This document shows, one piece after another, positions 1-6,080 of a stretch of DNA of 9,279 nt. Location: positions 1 through 9,279 of the forward strand of contig DAOWMX010000067.1 of NCBI GenBank assembly GCA_030642885.1. Direction: 5' to 3'. Both the position numbers and the translations under genes were made by a program. Within the stretch, counting starts at the first letter, position 1. Each line of letters begins with the position of its first letter. Under the pieces are notes generated by a model that made no database searches, was not told where the DNA came from, and saw only the letters and a program-made list of their open reading frames with translations. This DNA comes from Anaerolineales bacterium. GTDB taxonomy: Bacteria > Chloroflexota > Anaerolineae > Anaerolineales > E44-bin32.

Positions 1-2
1 CG

Positions 3-41
3 GAAAGCGATCGCGTCCTGTTCATCATAGAGCGGCCTTAG
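3..41 (+). CDS. possible 3' end of an upstream gene (fragment)
   Basis: One plus-strand frame is open from the window edge to TAG at 39-41 and reads ESDRVLFIIERP, a plausible protein C-terminus. Only twelve codons are visible, so no family can be assigned. On the minus strand two adjacent ATGs (23-25 and 26-28) could instead begin a gene leaving the window to the left, with no convincing ribosome-binding site. Either reading is possible by chance. Confidence 0.15.
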   Translation, partial: ESDRVLFIIERP

Positions 42-49
42 TTGAGGCG

Positions 50-160
50 CACATAGTCGAGAAGTCCATCTCTTAATCGGCCGATGAAGAAAACAAAACA
101 TCCCCGCAACTTGATGTGTTGCGGGGAGGTTTGTACATGAGGTGCGGAAATCAACCGATA
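50..160. repeat. direct repeat, copy 1 (contains terminator and stop codon)
   Basis: About 110 bp match 1718-1828 at roughly 80-85% by eye, starting from CACATAGTCGAGAAGT. The unit holds about 50 bp beyond the terminator, the hairpin itself, and the last codons and stop of the lipoprotein gene. An ATCGGCCGAT palindrome lies at 76-85; copy 2 keeps its TCGGCCGA core. The seven-base hairpin loop is TTGATGT here and its reverse complement in copy 2. The repeat is not present behind the second lipoprotein gene. Confidence 0.75.
86..127 (-). terminator. rho-independent terminator of lipoprotein gene 1
   Basis: A perfect 10-bp stem (TCCCCGCAAC at 101-110 with GTTGCGGGGA at 118-127) encloses a 7-nt loop. 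On the minus strand it is followed by TGTTTTGTTTTCTTC (100 to 86), a U-rich tract. It lies 23 bp past the stop codon of the lipoprotein gene. On the plus strand the run after the stem is short (GGTTTG), so termination should favour minus-strand transcripts. Confidence 0.85.
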
Positions 161-1557
161 TTCTTCTGGAAGCCAAAGTTAACGCTGCCTTTCGCTTCAT
201 TAGGTCCGATAGGGATTTGCTGGTAGGCGTTAAAAGGAGGCGATGGGACAGTTGAGACATATGGATATACCCATTTCCATTTATATGTATACGGAGGCAA
301 TGTTAAGCTATCCACGGTGACGCAGTAAGTTCCAGCGGGCAGCTGATTGAAGCTGTAATTTCCATTACTTGTTGTCGTTGAGCGATAGCCGCTTGATGGG
401 CAAAATCCTTGTCCGAGCATAACGGTTACGCCGGATATACCTTGCTTAATAGGTTCTTCGTAGACAACCCCCGAAATCGATCCCAGAGATTCAGGCGTCG
501 GGGTCGGCGATGGCGTTGGTGTCGCCACCGGAGTCGGAGTCGGGGGGATGTAGCAAACGCTAGGCTCGGACCCGGTGGGGATGAAGCCGTAAGCCCAACG
601 GCAGGTGTTGTCCATTGAGGCCATCGCCTTTAAGGGGTATTGGCTGCTCTCTGAAGCGGGTGAACCGGCTTCAATCGATGTGAAGTGATCGTTGAAGTCG
701 AACCAAGCAGGATCCTTAATGCTTTCGTCGCTCCATGTACCCCACATGAACTCGCCGTCATTACCGATGAGCGAATAGAGAAGGGCGATCTGGATGCGAT
801 CGGCATGCCCGGGATCGCGGCGGATCCATGCTTCGTCGGGTCCGATTCCGTATCCGCTATCGAACACGCATTCCTCATAGCCGTCTCGAGAAGCGTGCGG
901 ACCATCCGGAATCATCGCTGTAGGACCGCCAACATCGGCGTTGGCATCGCGGCATGCACGCACGCCGTCTGTGGTCCACACGCTGTCGGGCGGGGCGTCG
1001 GCGAGGATCAACCAATCGCCATGGCCGTCGATGTCCATGTCGAACTCCACGCCATAGGCGGCTTCTGACCCGGCCGGAGGCGGCCCTTCAAGGAAGATCG
1101 TGACGTACACCCATGGTGGTCCCATGCTGAGTTCCGCACGGGTGATGTCAAGATATTCCTGGTAATCCATCACCTGAGTAGTGAAAGGGCGCTCGAGAAG
1201 GTTGATGCCAAAATTATCGGCATTGGCTCTTCGCTCAGAGGCGAGAGATGCGCTCGAACCATCGAGCATAAAGCTTTTTACTGAGCCAGGGTTCGAGGGT
1301 TGGATCTGATGCGCAACAGTTGGTGTAGGCAGCGCCTCTTCGGTTGCCTCTGCAGGGGGCCGGGTTGTCTCAGCTGGGATCGTTGCATCAGGCGCCTCCG
1401 TCGCATCTCCTGATTGCAGGTTAATATCGGCGGTCGTTGCCAGCACTTCCGTCGTCTGAGTGGCTACGGGATCGGCGTCACTAGGCAGGTTGCAGGAAGC
1501 AGATATCAACAGCACGAATATTGGAAGGAGTATTCGTAGCGAGCGTTTGTGAACCAT
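151..1557 (-). CDS. lipoprotein with C-terminal carboxypeptidase-regulatory-like domain (paralogue 1)
   Basis: A 468-residue predicted surface lipoprotein of unknown function. Residues 1-21 form a signal peptide (KR, then a hydrophobic stretch) ending at Cys22 in ISASC, a slightly atypical lipobox. Residues 30-80 are a Thr/Ala/Pro/Glu-rich tether. The core (about 83-340) carries a calcium-loop-like DxDxDGHGD at 173-181, a WTTDGVRAC segment, and cysteines that could form disulfides. A PTPTP-type linker then leads to a beta domain (about 359-468) with the GSISGVV...GNYSFNQLPAGTYCVTV pattern of the Cna_B/carboxypeptidase-regulatory fold and a Cys pair at about 386/412. The start is fixed by AAGGAG at 1567-1572, nine bases upstream of ATG. 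It is a tandem paralogue of the gene at 2124-3509: the core is about 90% identical but the C-terminal domain is much less so. Promoter boxes lie upstream and a hairpin terminator downstream, so it is probably monocistronic. Binding or adhesion is inference only. Confidence 0.9.
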   Translation of the reverse strand: MVHKRSLRILLPIFVLLISASCNLPSDADPVATQTTEVLATTADINLQSGDATEAPDATIPAETTRPPAEATEEALPTPTVAHQIQPSNPGSVKSFMLDGSSASLASERRANADNFGINLLERPFTTQVMDYQEYLDITRAELSMGPPWVYVTIFLEGPPPAGSEAAYGVEFDMDIDGHGDWLILADAPPDSVWTTDGVRACRDANADVGGPTAMIPDGPHASRDGYEECVFDSGYGIGPDEAWIRRDPGHADRIQIALLYSLIGNDGEFMWGTWSDESIKDPAWFDFNDHFTSIEAGSPASESSQYPLKAMASMDNTCRWAYGFIPTGSEPSVCYIPPTPTPVATPTPSPTPTPESLGSISGVVYEEPIKQGISGVTVMLGQGFCPSSGYRSTTTSNGNYSFNQLPAGTYCVTVDSLTLPPYTYKWKWVYPYVSTVPSPPFNAYQQIPIGPNEAKGSVNFGFQKNIG

Positions 1558-1636
1558 GGTTTCCCTCTCCTTAAAGAACGAATTCGAATTGCGCTCTCCA
1601 TATCTATAACGTAGTAATCACTCTTATGTGACACCA
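528..1636 (-). repeat. duplicated lipoprotein segment, copy 1
   Basis: About 1.1 kb including promoter boxes, start, signal peptide and core are about 90% identical in nucleotides to 2478-3589. Similarity falls sharply at the Thr/Pro linker on one side and just past the TGTCACATAA box on the other. Confidence 0.8.
1603..1633 (-). promoter_or_regulatory. conserved upstream boxes, probable promoter of paralogue 1
   Basis: On the minus strand TGTCACATAA (1633-1624) is followed by TTATAGATAT, containing a -10-like TATAGA at 1608-1603. The same two boxes at the same distance precede paralogue 2 while bases between them differ. The predicted leader is about 40 nt and contains the AAGGAG site. The spacing from a TGTCAC -35 is longer than ideal (19-20 bp), so the upstream box could instead bind an activator; TGTCACATAA contains a CRP-like TGTCA half-site. 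Confidence 0.4.
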
Positions 1637-1717
1637 AAATCGAAGACCCAGCGCATCGTTGTTATGCATCTTTCGTATGTGCGGTAGCAGAATATATATT
1701 AAATATATCTATTCAGC

Positions 1718-1828
1718 CACATAGTCGAGAAGTCTATCTCTTATTCGGCCGAGGAAGAAAACAGAACCTCCCCGCAACACATCAAGTTGCGGGGAGGTTG
1801 TTGCTTAGGGTGCGGAATCAGCCGGTTA
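1718..1828. repeat. direct repeat, copy 2 (orphan, loop inverted)
   Basis: Second copy of the unit at 50-160, offset by 1668 bp. It keeps the TCGGCCGA core, the hairpin, and a TGA at 1818-1820 in the position matching the stop codon of paralogue 1, but there is no full gene attached to it. It lies about 160 bp upstream of paralogue 1 and 300 bp downstream of paralogue 2. This suggests a remnant of a deleted or moved gene copy. Confidence 0.7.
1748..1799 (-). terminator. orphan hairpin terminator
   Basis: A perfect 14-bp stem (AACCTCCCCGCAAC at 1765-1778 with its complement at 1786-1799) has loop ACATCAA on the plus strand. Minus-strand transcripts would read CTGTTTTCTTCCTC after it, a U-rich tail. 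The stem is longer than in copy 1 because the outer bases still match. Because the stem is perfect it could also stop plus-strand transcripts, although only GTTG follows there. It may insulate paralogue 1 from readthrough of paralogue 2. Confidence 0.75.
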
Positions 1829-2050
1829 TCTCCATGTAAGCAAGGTTCACACAGTTTTTATTATTTGTTCAAATTGTGTCCTCAAGACAAGGGGGATTAC
1901 AGAGGCCACGATACTCTCCTTCACTAAATGGCGCGAGAACACGGCCGGCGACATATCCCAGAGGTAGAAAGATAGGGTCGAGCCAGGAACCGTTCCAATG
2001 GCGTAAGTGTTTAAGTTTTCGTACCGAAAACATTAGCCTACTGTTGACAG
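1818..2050 (-). pseudogene. unassigned segment with possible gene remnant
   Basis: There is no intact gene here. Directly before the TGA at 1818-1820 the minus strand reads VNLAYMEITG, which lines up loosely with the C-terminus VNFGFQKNIG of paralogue 1, but a stop closes this frame about 14 codons upstream. In another minus frame an open stretch ends at 1869 and reads protein-like (for example GYVAGRVLAPFSEGEYRGLC), yet has no good start or ribosome-binding site. A 7-bp inverted repeat, GTTTTCG-TAC-CGAAAAC, lies at 2015-2031. The segment is visibly more AT-rich than the genes. A decayed third lipoprotein copy is possible; noncoding spacer is equally possible. Confidence 0.25.
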
Positions 2051-2096
2051 AGACAATATAAAAGTGCCACCCCGATCCATATCGGGATGGCACTTT
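2050..2096 (-). terminator. rho-independent terminator of lipoprotein gene 2
   Basis: AAAGTGCCA...CCCGAT (2061-2076) pairs with ATCGGG...TGGCACTTT (2081-2096) around a CCAT loop. The one imperfect position (2070/2087) is C against A in plus-strand RNA but G·U in minus-strand RNA, so the full 16-bp stem forms only in the minus-strand transcript. The tail there is TTTTATATTGTC. It sits 27 bp after the stop of paralogue 2 and is unrelated in sequence to the terminator of paralogue 1. Confidence 0.85.
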
Positions 2097-2123
2097 GTAA
2101 TCATTAGACTATTCGTTTTGGGT

Positions 2124-3509
2124 TTATCCAATGATCCTTTGAAAACCAAAGTTTACATCGTTAATCGTGCCATTTGGCGTTAGATCCATTTGATGATAAG
2201 GATTCGCCCCGGGTGGTGAAGGGAAACCACTAGGGTAAATTGTTCCCCAACCATAGCTAGCAGACGGCAACGTACTCTTGATCACAGTGACGCAGTAGGT
2301 TCCCGGGGGGAGTTGCGTGAAGCTGTAATAACCATCACTATTGGTTATCGTCGATTTATAACCGCTTGAGCTACAACTCCCTTGCCCGAGCGTTACTGTC
2401 ACATTCTGCAAGCGTTCGCTCGAGGGTGAAGAGCTGTAACCTGCGTAGACATACCCAGAAATTGATCCCTGCGGCAAAGGCGTCGGTGTCGGAGGGATGT
2501 AGCAAACGCCGGGTTCGGAGCCGGTGGGGGTGAAGCCGTAAGCCCAGCGGCAGGTGTTGTCCAGCGAGGCCATCGTCTTCAGGGGGTATTGGCTGCTCTC
2601 AGAAGCGGGTGAACCGGCTTCAACCAGGGTGAAGTGGTCGTGGTAGTCGAACCAGGTTGGATCCTTGATGGTTTCGTCGCTCCACGCACCCCACATGAAC
2701 TCGCCGTCATTGCCGATGAGCGAATAGAGAAAGGCGATCTGGATGCGATCGGCATGCCCGGGGTCGCGGCGGATCCAGGCTTCGTCGGGTCCGATACCGT
2801 ACCCGCTATCGAACACGCATTTCTCATAGCCATCTCGAGCAGAGTTCGGATTATCCGAAATCATCGCTGTAGGACCGCCAACATCGGCGTCGGCATCGCG
2901 GCATGCACGCACGCCGTCCGTCGTCCACACGCTGTCGGGCGGGGCGTCGGCGAGGATCAACCAATCGCCATGGCCGTCGATGTCCAGGTCGACCTCCACG
3001 CCATAGGCGGCTTCTGACCCGGCCGGAGGCGGCCCTTCAAGGAAGATCGTGACGTACACCCAGGGAGGTCCCATGCTGAGTTCCGCACGGGTAATATCCA
3101 GATGCTCCTGGTAATCCATCACCTGGGTAGTGAAGGGGCGCTCGAGAAGGTTGATGTCAAAATTATCAGCATTGGCTCTTCGCTCTGAAGCGAGAGATGC
3201 GCTCGAACGATCGGTCATAAAGCTTTTTATGGAGCCGGGGTTCGAGGGCTGGATCTGATGTGCAACCGTTGGTGTGGGCAGCGCCTCTTCGGTCGCCTCC
3301 GCAGGGGGCTGGGTCGCATCGGCCGGGTTTGTAGCATCAGGAACCTTCGTCGCCTCTCCTGATGGCAGGTTGGCCTCAACGATCGTTGCCAGCGCTTCCA
3401 TCGTCTGTGTGGCTGCCGGGCCGGCGCCGCCTGGCATGCTGCAGGCTAAAGCCGATATCAACAGCACGAAGATTGGAAGGAGTATCCGTAACGAGCGTTT
3501 GTGAACCAT
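2124..3509 (-). CDS. lipoprotein with C-terminal carboxypeptidase-regulatory-like domain (paralogue 2)
   Basis: A 461-residue predicted lipoprotein, tandem paralogue of the gene at 151-1557. The start chosen is ATG at 3507-3509 (MVHKRSLRIL), with AAGGAG at 3519-3524 nine bases upstream; this matches the other paralogue exactly. A 26-codon upstream extension is open but would run through that site. The signal peptide ends at Cys23 in SALAC, a better lipobox than its sister. A Thr/Pro/Ala-rich tether follows, then the shared core with DxDxDGHGD and conserved Cys, then a short PTPTPLP linker lacking the long PTPTP run of paralogue 1. The C-terminal beta domain (GSISGYVY...GYYSFTQLPPGTYCVTV) is only about half identical to its sister. 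The function is unknown. Differences concentrated in the last domain suggest that it contacts the variable partner or ligand, while the core is held constant by selection or gene conversion. Confidence 0.9.
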   Translation of the reverse strand: MVHKRSLRILLPIFVLLISALACSMPGGAGPAATQTMEALATIVEANLPSGEATKVPDATNPADATQPPAEATEEALPTPTVAHQIQPSNPGSIKSFMTDRSSASLASERRANADNFDINLLERPFTTQVMDYQEHLDITRAELSMGPPWVYVTIFLEGPPPAGSEAAYGVEVDLDIDGHGDWLILADAPPDSVWTTDGVRACRDADADVGGPTAMISDNPNSARDGYEKCVFDSGYGIGPDEAWIRRDPGHADRIQIAFLYSLIGNDGEFMWGAWSDETIKDPTWFDYHDHFTLVEAGSPASESSQYPLKTMASLDNTCRWAYGFTPTGSEPGVCYIPPTPTPLPQGSISGYVYAGYSSSPSSERLQNVTVTLGQGSCSSSGYKSTITNSDGYYSFTQLPPGTYCVTVIKSTLPSASYGWGTIYPSGFPSPPGANPYHQMDLTPNGTINDVNFGFQRIIG

Positions 3510-3589
3510 GGTTTTCTTCTCCTTATAAGAATGATGTCGAATTACGCTTCCTATATCTATAACGGAGCAATCCAGTTTATGTGACAAAG
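2478..3589 (-). repeat. duplicated lipoprotein segment, copy 2
   Basis: Partner of 528-1636. The C-terminal domain and the terminator lie outside the similar block and differ between copies, so the duplication or later gene conversion affected only the promoter-to-core part. Confidence 0.8.
3556..3587 (-). promoter_or_regulatory. conserved upstream boxes, probable promoter of paralogue 2
   Basis: The minus strand reads TTGTCACATAA (3587-3577) and, about 20 bp on, TTATAGATAT with TATAGA at 3561-3556. The boxes match those upstream of paralogue 1. Here the upstream box is a better -35 (TTGTCA). Sequence similarity between the two loci stops just beyond it, which suggests that the promoter was duplicated with the gene. 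Confidence 0.45.
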
Positions 3590-3681
3590 AATTTTGGAGT
3601 CAACGGTGTCGCTCTCATCGCTTAATCACAGTGATCTTATAGGAAAAACAGCGTAGTTACCAGTTGGCGCAGTTCCTGTGT

Positions 3682-4833
3682 CTAATCATCGACATCCCAG
3701 GGCGTATTCTCAGAGCCAGCGCCGTCCAGCGCAGCGTGGATTACACCCTGCAGCAAGGGGATTGTGTCAGCCATTGCTGCCAATACGCCAAAGCAGCCGG
3801 TGAGCATCATGTCGCCATAAGGAGCGGCGAGATAATGCTTCAGGCGAGATTCCAACATCATCGATCGCCGTGGCCCGGTGACGATCACATCGAAATCCTC
3901 ACCATCGAGAGGGAGCGGATCTGGGATGATCGTAAGCGCTCCGTGACCATGGTCATTGAACACATCCTCGCTTTTTAAAGTCCCGGCGGCGAACGACTCC
4001 AGCAGCGTATCCAAACGGGCGTTGTCGAGCAATCCGGTGTGATGCTCAAAGATGCCTTCAATACCGCTGGGACCAAGACGAAAAGCCAATGTGTGGGCGT
4101 TGCCGATGTTTACGATAAGAGAGCGAGCTTGTTGCGCAGCAATAGGGTCGAGTGAGGCGCCGAGCACAGCCGCGGGTGCAGTGTCCATCAGCACCAATGG
4201 GCAGTCGAGGTCCGCCGCAGAGGTCGATACAGCACGCATACGAGAAAGTATTTCGGGAACTTGTTCCGCAGGATAAGCGAAGGCGCTTAAGCGATTCTCC
4301 TCCAGAATGCGCCGCTCAAGATAGTCGAAACGGAATTTGCGGTCCGAGATATTGGGGGGAGCAGCGCCGTGATCGAAAACCGCCACACCAACCCCAGCCA
4401 GATCGAGTTTGACGCCGAAGGCGATGAAAGCCTGCCGTATCGCTTCGAGATCGAAGTCCTGGAGTGTGATGCGCCGAACATTGTCCTGGGACAGGACCTC
4501 GTCCTCGCTGATGAGCGTCACGCCCATCTCATGTTCAACCCATTCAAGGTCGTCGTTGAATGTCTGCGCCGCATCTGGCGTGGCGAATACTCGATGACCT
4601 TGCTCGAGATGGGTCGCTGCCGCCCGATGGGAGGGTCCGCCTCCCATCGTCACACCGGTGAGAAGGATGTCTTCACCAAGGCGAGTCGCTTCTTGGATCT
4701 TCTTTCTCACCATCATCGTCGGCGAGGGCATGACCAGCTTGAAACCGTTCTCGAGATTTAATCCTTCCCGGAAGAGGAAGATATCCTGCGTGCCAGTGCC
4801 AATATCAACTGTTAGAACATGTTTCATAGCCAT
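3682..4833 (-). CDS. DUF1786 family protein (ASKHA-fold; often labelled pyruvate formate-lyase activating)
   Basis: A 383-residue soluble protein recognised as DUF1786. The N-terminal phosphate loop DIGTGTQD (10-17) is typical of the actin/sugar-kinase/Hsp70 ATPase fold. Other conserved-looking patches are TGVTMGGGPS (59-68), VFDHGAAPP (152-160), VNIGNAHT (241-248), VTGPRR (318-323), and PYGDMMLTGCFG (338-349). There is no CxxxCxxC, so it cannot be a radical-SAM glycyl-radical activase despite the common database name. Its biochemical role is not established; ATP binding or phosphotransfer is inferred from the fold. The start could be ATG at 4831-4833 or two codons later; neither has a strong ribosome-binding site. 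It lies 53 bp after the propeller segment on the same strand, so co-transcription with the kinase locus is likely. The stop is TAG. No clear terminator was seen before the next gene. Confidence 0.85.
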   Translation of the reverse strand: MAMKHVLTVDIGTGTQDIFLFREGLNLENGFKLVMPSPTMMVRKKIQEATRLGEDILLTGVTMGGGPSHRAAATHLEQGHRVFATPDAAQTFNDDLEWVEHEMGVTLISEDEVLSQDNVRRITLQDFDLEAIRQAFIAFGVKLDLAGVGVAVFDHGAAPPNISDRKFRFDYLERRILEENRLSAFAYPAEQVPEILSRMRAVSTSAADLDCPLVLMDTAPAAVLGASLDPIAAQQARSLIVNIGNAHTLAFRLGPSGIEGIFEHHTGLLDNARLDTLLESFAAGTLKSEDVFNDHGHGALTIIPDPLPLDGEDFDVIVTGPRRSMMLESRLKHYLAAPYGDMMLTGCFGVLAAMADTIPLLQGVIHAALDGAGSENTPWDVDD

Positions 4834-4886
4834 TGTGTAGGTGTCAATCCGTATGAATATCTGACGTGAAAACCACCCGTGTCACG

Positions 4887-6077
4887 TTATTCTCCTGGAA
4901 GTGGCTGCCAATCCGGCTGCAGATCGCGCCCGGGGTTCTGGGTCAGGTTTGTCTGACCCGAGCCGGTGTTCGTCATGATGTAGATTTCAGGATTCTGGTC
5001 GCGTGTCGACGTGAATACGATCCACTGATCGTTGGGTGAGAATGCCGGTTCCTTGTTTCCCAGAGAGCTCGTGAGTGAGATGGGGTCAAGGCCGGGGTTC
5101 TGAGCATAAGCGATATAGATCTCCTGCTTGCCGTATTTAACGAGCCAGGTGAAGGCGATGAATTGACCATTTGATGACCAGGACAGATGATCGGCGCCAA
5201 TTATTTTATCCTGGAGATCAAACCATGAAGGTTCGCCGCCCTCTGCCGGTCTCAAAAAAATGCGACCAGGGGCCTGGTTAATGGAAGCGATGACGGCGAG
5301 TGTCTGTCCGTTGGGAGACCACGCGGGGGCGTATTCGACAGCATGTCCCGCGGTGACATTCCGCGGCGTTTCAGTGATCGAGCAGTTCTCAGGCGCTGGG
5401 TTACACTCAACGCTCGTGACGAACACCTGCTTCAATGAATTAACGCGCGTACTTGTAAAGGCGATTTGACTGCCGTCGGGGGACCAGGCGGGATCGAAAT
5501 CATCGCCGATGCTCTCGGTAAGATTGGTCGGTTCCCCGGAACGATCGACGTTGATTACGAAGAGGTCAAGCCCAAGATCATTGCCATATGTATCACTACC
5601 GCCCGGGGCTGTATAGATGATCTTCGTTCCATCGATCGACCATCTGGGTTGGCCCTTGTTGCCCGGACCGTACGTTAACTGTCGCGGATCGCTCCCGTCC
5701 GCATTCATCGTCCAGATTTGTAGGGTGCGTCCGTCCTCTCGATCGCTGATGAAGGCGATCCTACCGCCGCCGCCAATGACGATGGTCGTAGCTGTTGGTG
5801 TTGGCGTTTGGGTTGGCGTGGACGAAGGTTCGGGGACGGGAGTGGCTGTGTTGGGAATTGGCGTCGGTGTAGTTGTGTTCTCTGGTTGAGCGGCAACGGC
5901 CACGGTGGTCACGGTTGGCTGGGTGCTACCTCCGCCGAAGGGGAGAACGCCGCTGATAGCAAGCGCTGCTCCACCGCCGAGCAAGATTAGAGCGAGAACA
6001 CCAAGACCAATCCAAAGGCCAATGTTTCGGGACTTAGGAGGAGCGGGAGGTTTGAGCGGGGCGCGAATCGTCTCAAG
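4887..6077 (-). CDS. transmembrane plus PD40/TolB-like beta-propeller segment of the receptor kinase (C-terminal half after in-frame TAG)
   Basis: This 396-codon open frame (stop TAA at 4887-4889) continues the kinase frame directly after TAG at 6078-6080. From the first codon after TAG: a Pro-rich juxtamembrane stretch (about 1-19), one hydrophobic helix LWIGLGVLALILLGGG (21-36, extending to about 47), a Thr/Pro-rich stalk (about 50-100), then a propeller (about 105-396). The propeller has PD40 repeats centred on WSIDG, WSPDG, WSPNG, WSSNG and FSPND, each followed by a xIxFTS-type strand, and closing with PDWQP. This is the usual external sensor of receptor kinases. The first possible start codon is TTG at 5982-5984, inside the membrane helix and without a ribosome-binding site; no ATG, GTG or TTG lies between it and TAG. 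Independent translation is therefore unlikely. The region is a C-terminal half made by readthrough, or a pseudogene part. Confidence 0.8.
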   Translation of the reverse strand, partial: LETIRAPLKPPAPPKSRNIGLWIGLGVLALILLGGGAALAISGVLPFGGGSTQPTVTTVAVAAQPENTTTPTPIPNTATPVPEPSSTPTQTPTPTATTIVIGGGGRIAFISDREDGRTLQIWTMNADGSDPRQLTYGPGNKGQPRWSIDGTKIIYTAPGGSDTYGNDLGLDLFVINVDRSGEPTNLTESIGDDFDPAWSPDGSQIAFTSTRVNSLKQVFVTSVECNPAPENCSITETPRNVTAGHAVEYAPAWSPNGQTLAVIASINQAPGRIFLRPAEGGEPSWFDLQDKIIGADHLSWSSNGQFIAFTWLVKYGKQEIYIAYAQNPGLDPISLTSSLGNKEPAFSPNDQWIVFTSTRDQNPEIYIMTNTGSGQTNLTQNPGRDLQPDWQPLPGE

Positions 6078-6080
6078 CTA
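6078..6080 (-). other. in-frame amber codon between kinase and membrane/propeller domains
   Basis: The minus strand reads GGTCGCATG-TAG-CTTGAGACG. Codons before it encode the end of the kinase domain (MALAGRM); codons after encode LETIRAPLKPP and the membrane helix in the same frame, with no other stop for 396 codons. A single C-to-T change from CAG (Gln) would explain it. Readthrough, a real nonsense mutation or a base-call error cannot be told apart here. Confidence 0.85.

Noticed and set aside
685..1068. 127-codon plus-strand open frame, with an equal-length counterpart at 2634-3017
   Set aside because: Both are antisense to the duplicated lipoprotein core. They are conserved only because the sense genes are near-identical, and neither has a start context or a recognisable product.
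1690..1712. AT-rich stretch AATATATATTAAATATAT as an origin or mobile-element end
   Set aside because: It is short and imperfect, with no flanking duplications or associated genes.
3510..3587. 26-codon N-terminal extension of lipoprotein paralogue 2
   Set aside because: It would run through the ribosome-binding site and promoter boxes and put a non-signal sequence before the signal peptide; the other paralogue starts at the equivalent ATG.
3640..3684. Genome-wide reassignment of TAG to an amino acid
   Set aside because: The DUF1786 gene also ends in TAG; reading through it would add only 14 residues before TAA. Nothing in this window supports general recoding, and TAA and TGA are also used as stops.
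4864..4887. Inverted repeat ACGTGA/TCACGT between the propeller segment and the DUF1786 gene
   Set aside because: Six-bp arms with a 12-nt loop and no U-run; too weak for a terminator and consistent with chance.
5982..5984. TTG as a separate start for the propeller protein
   Set aside because: It falls inside the membrane helix, has no ribosome-binding site, and the frame continues unbroken upstream to the kinase TAG.
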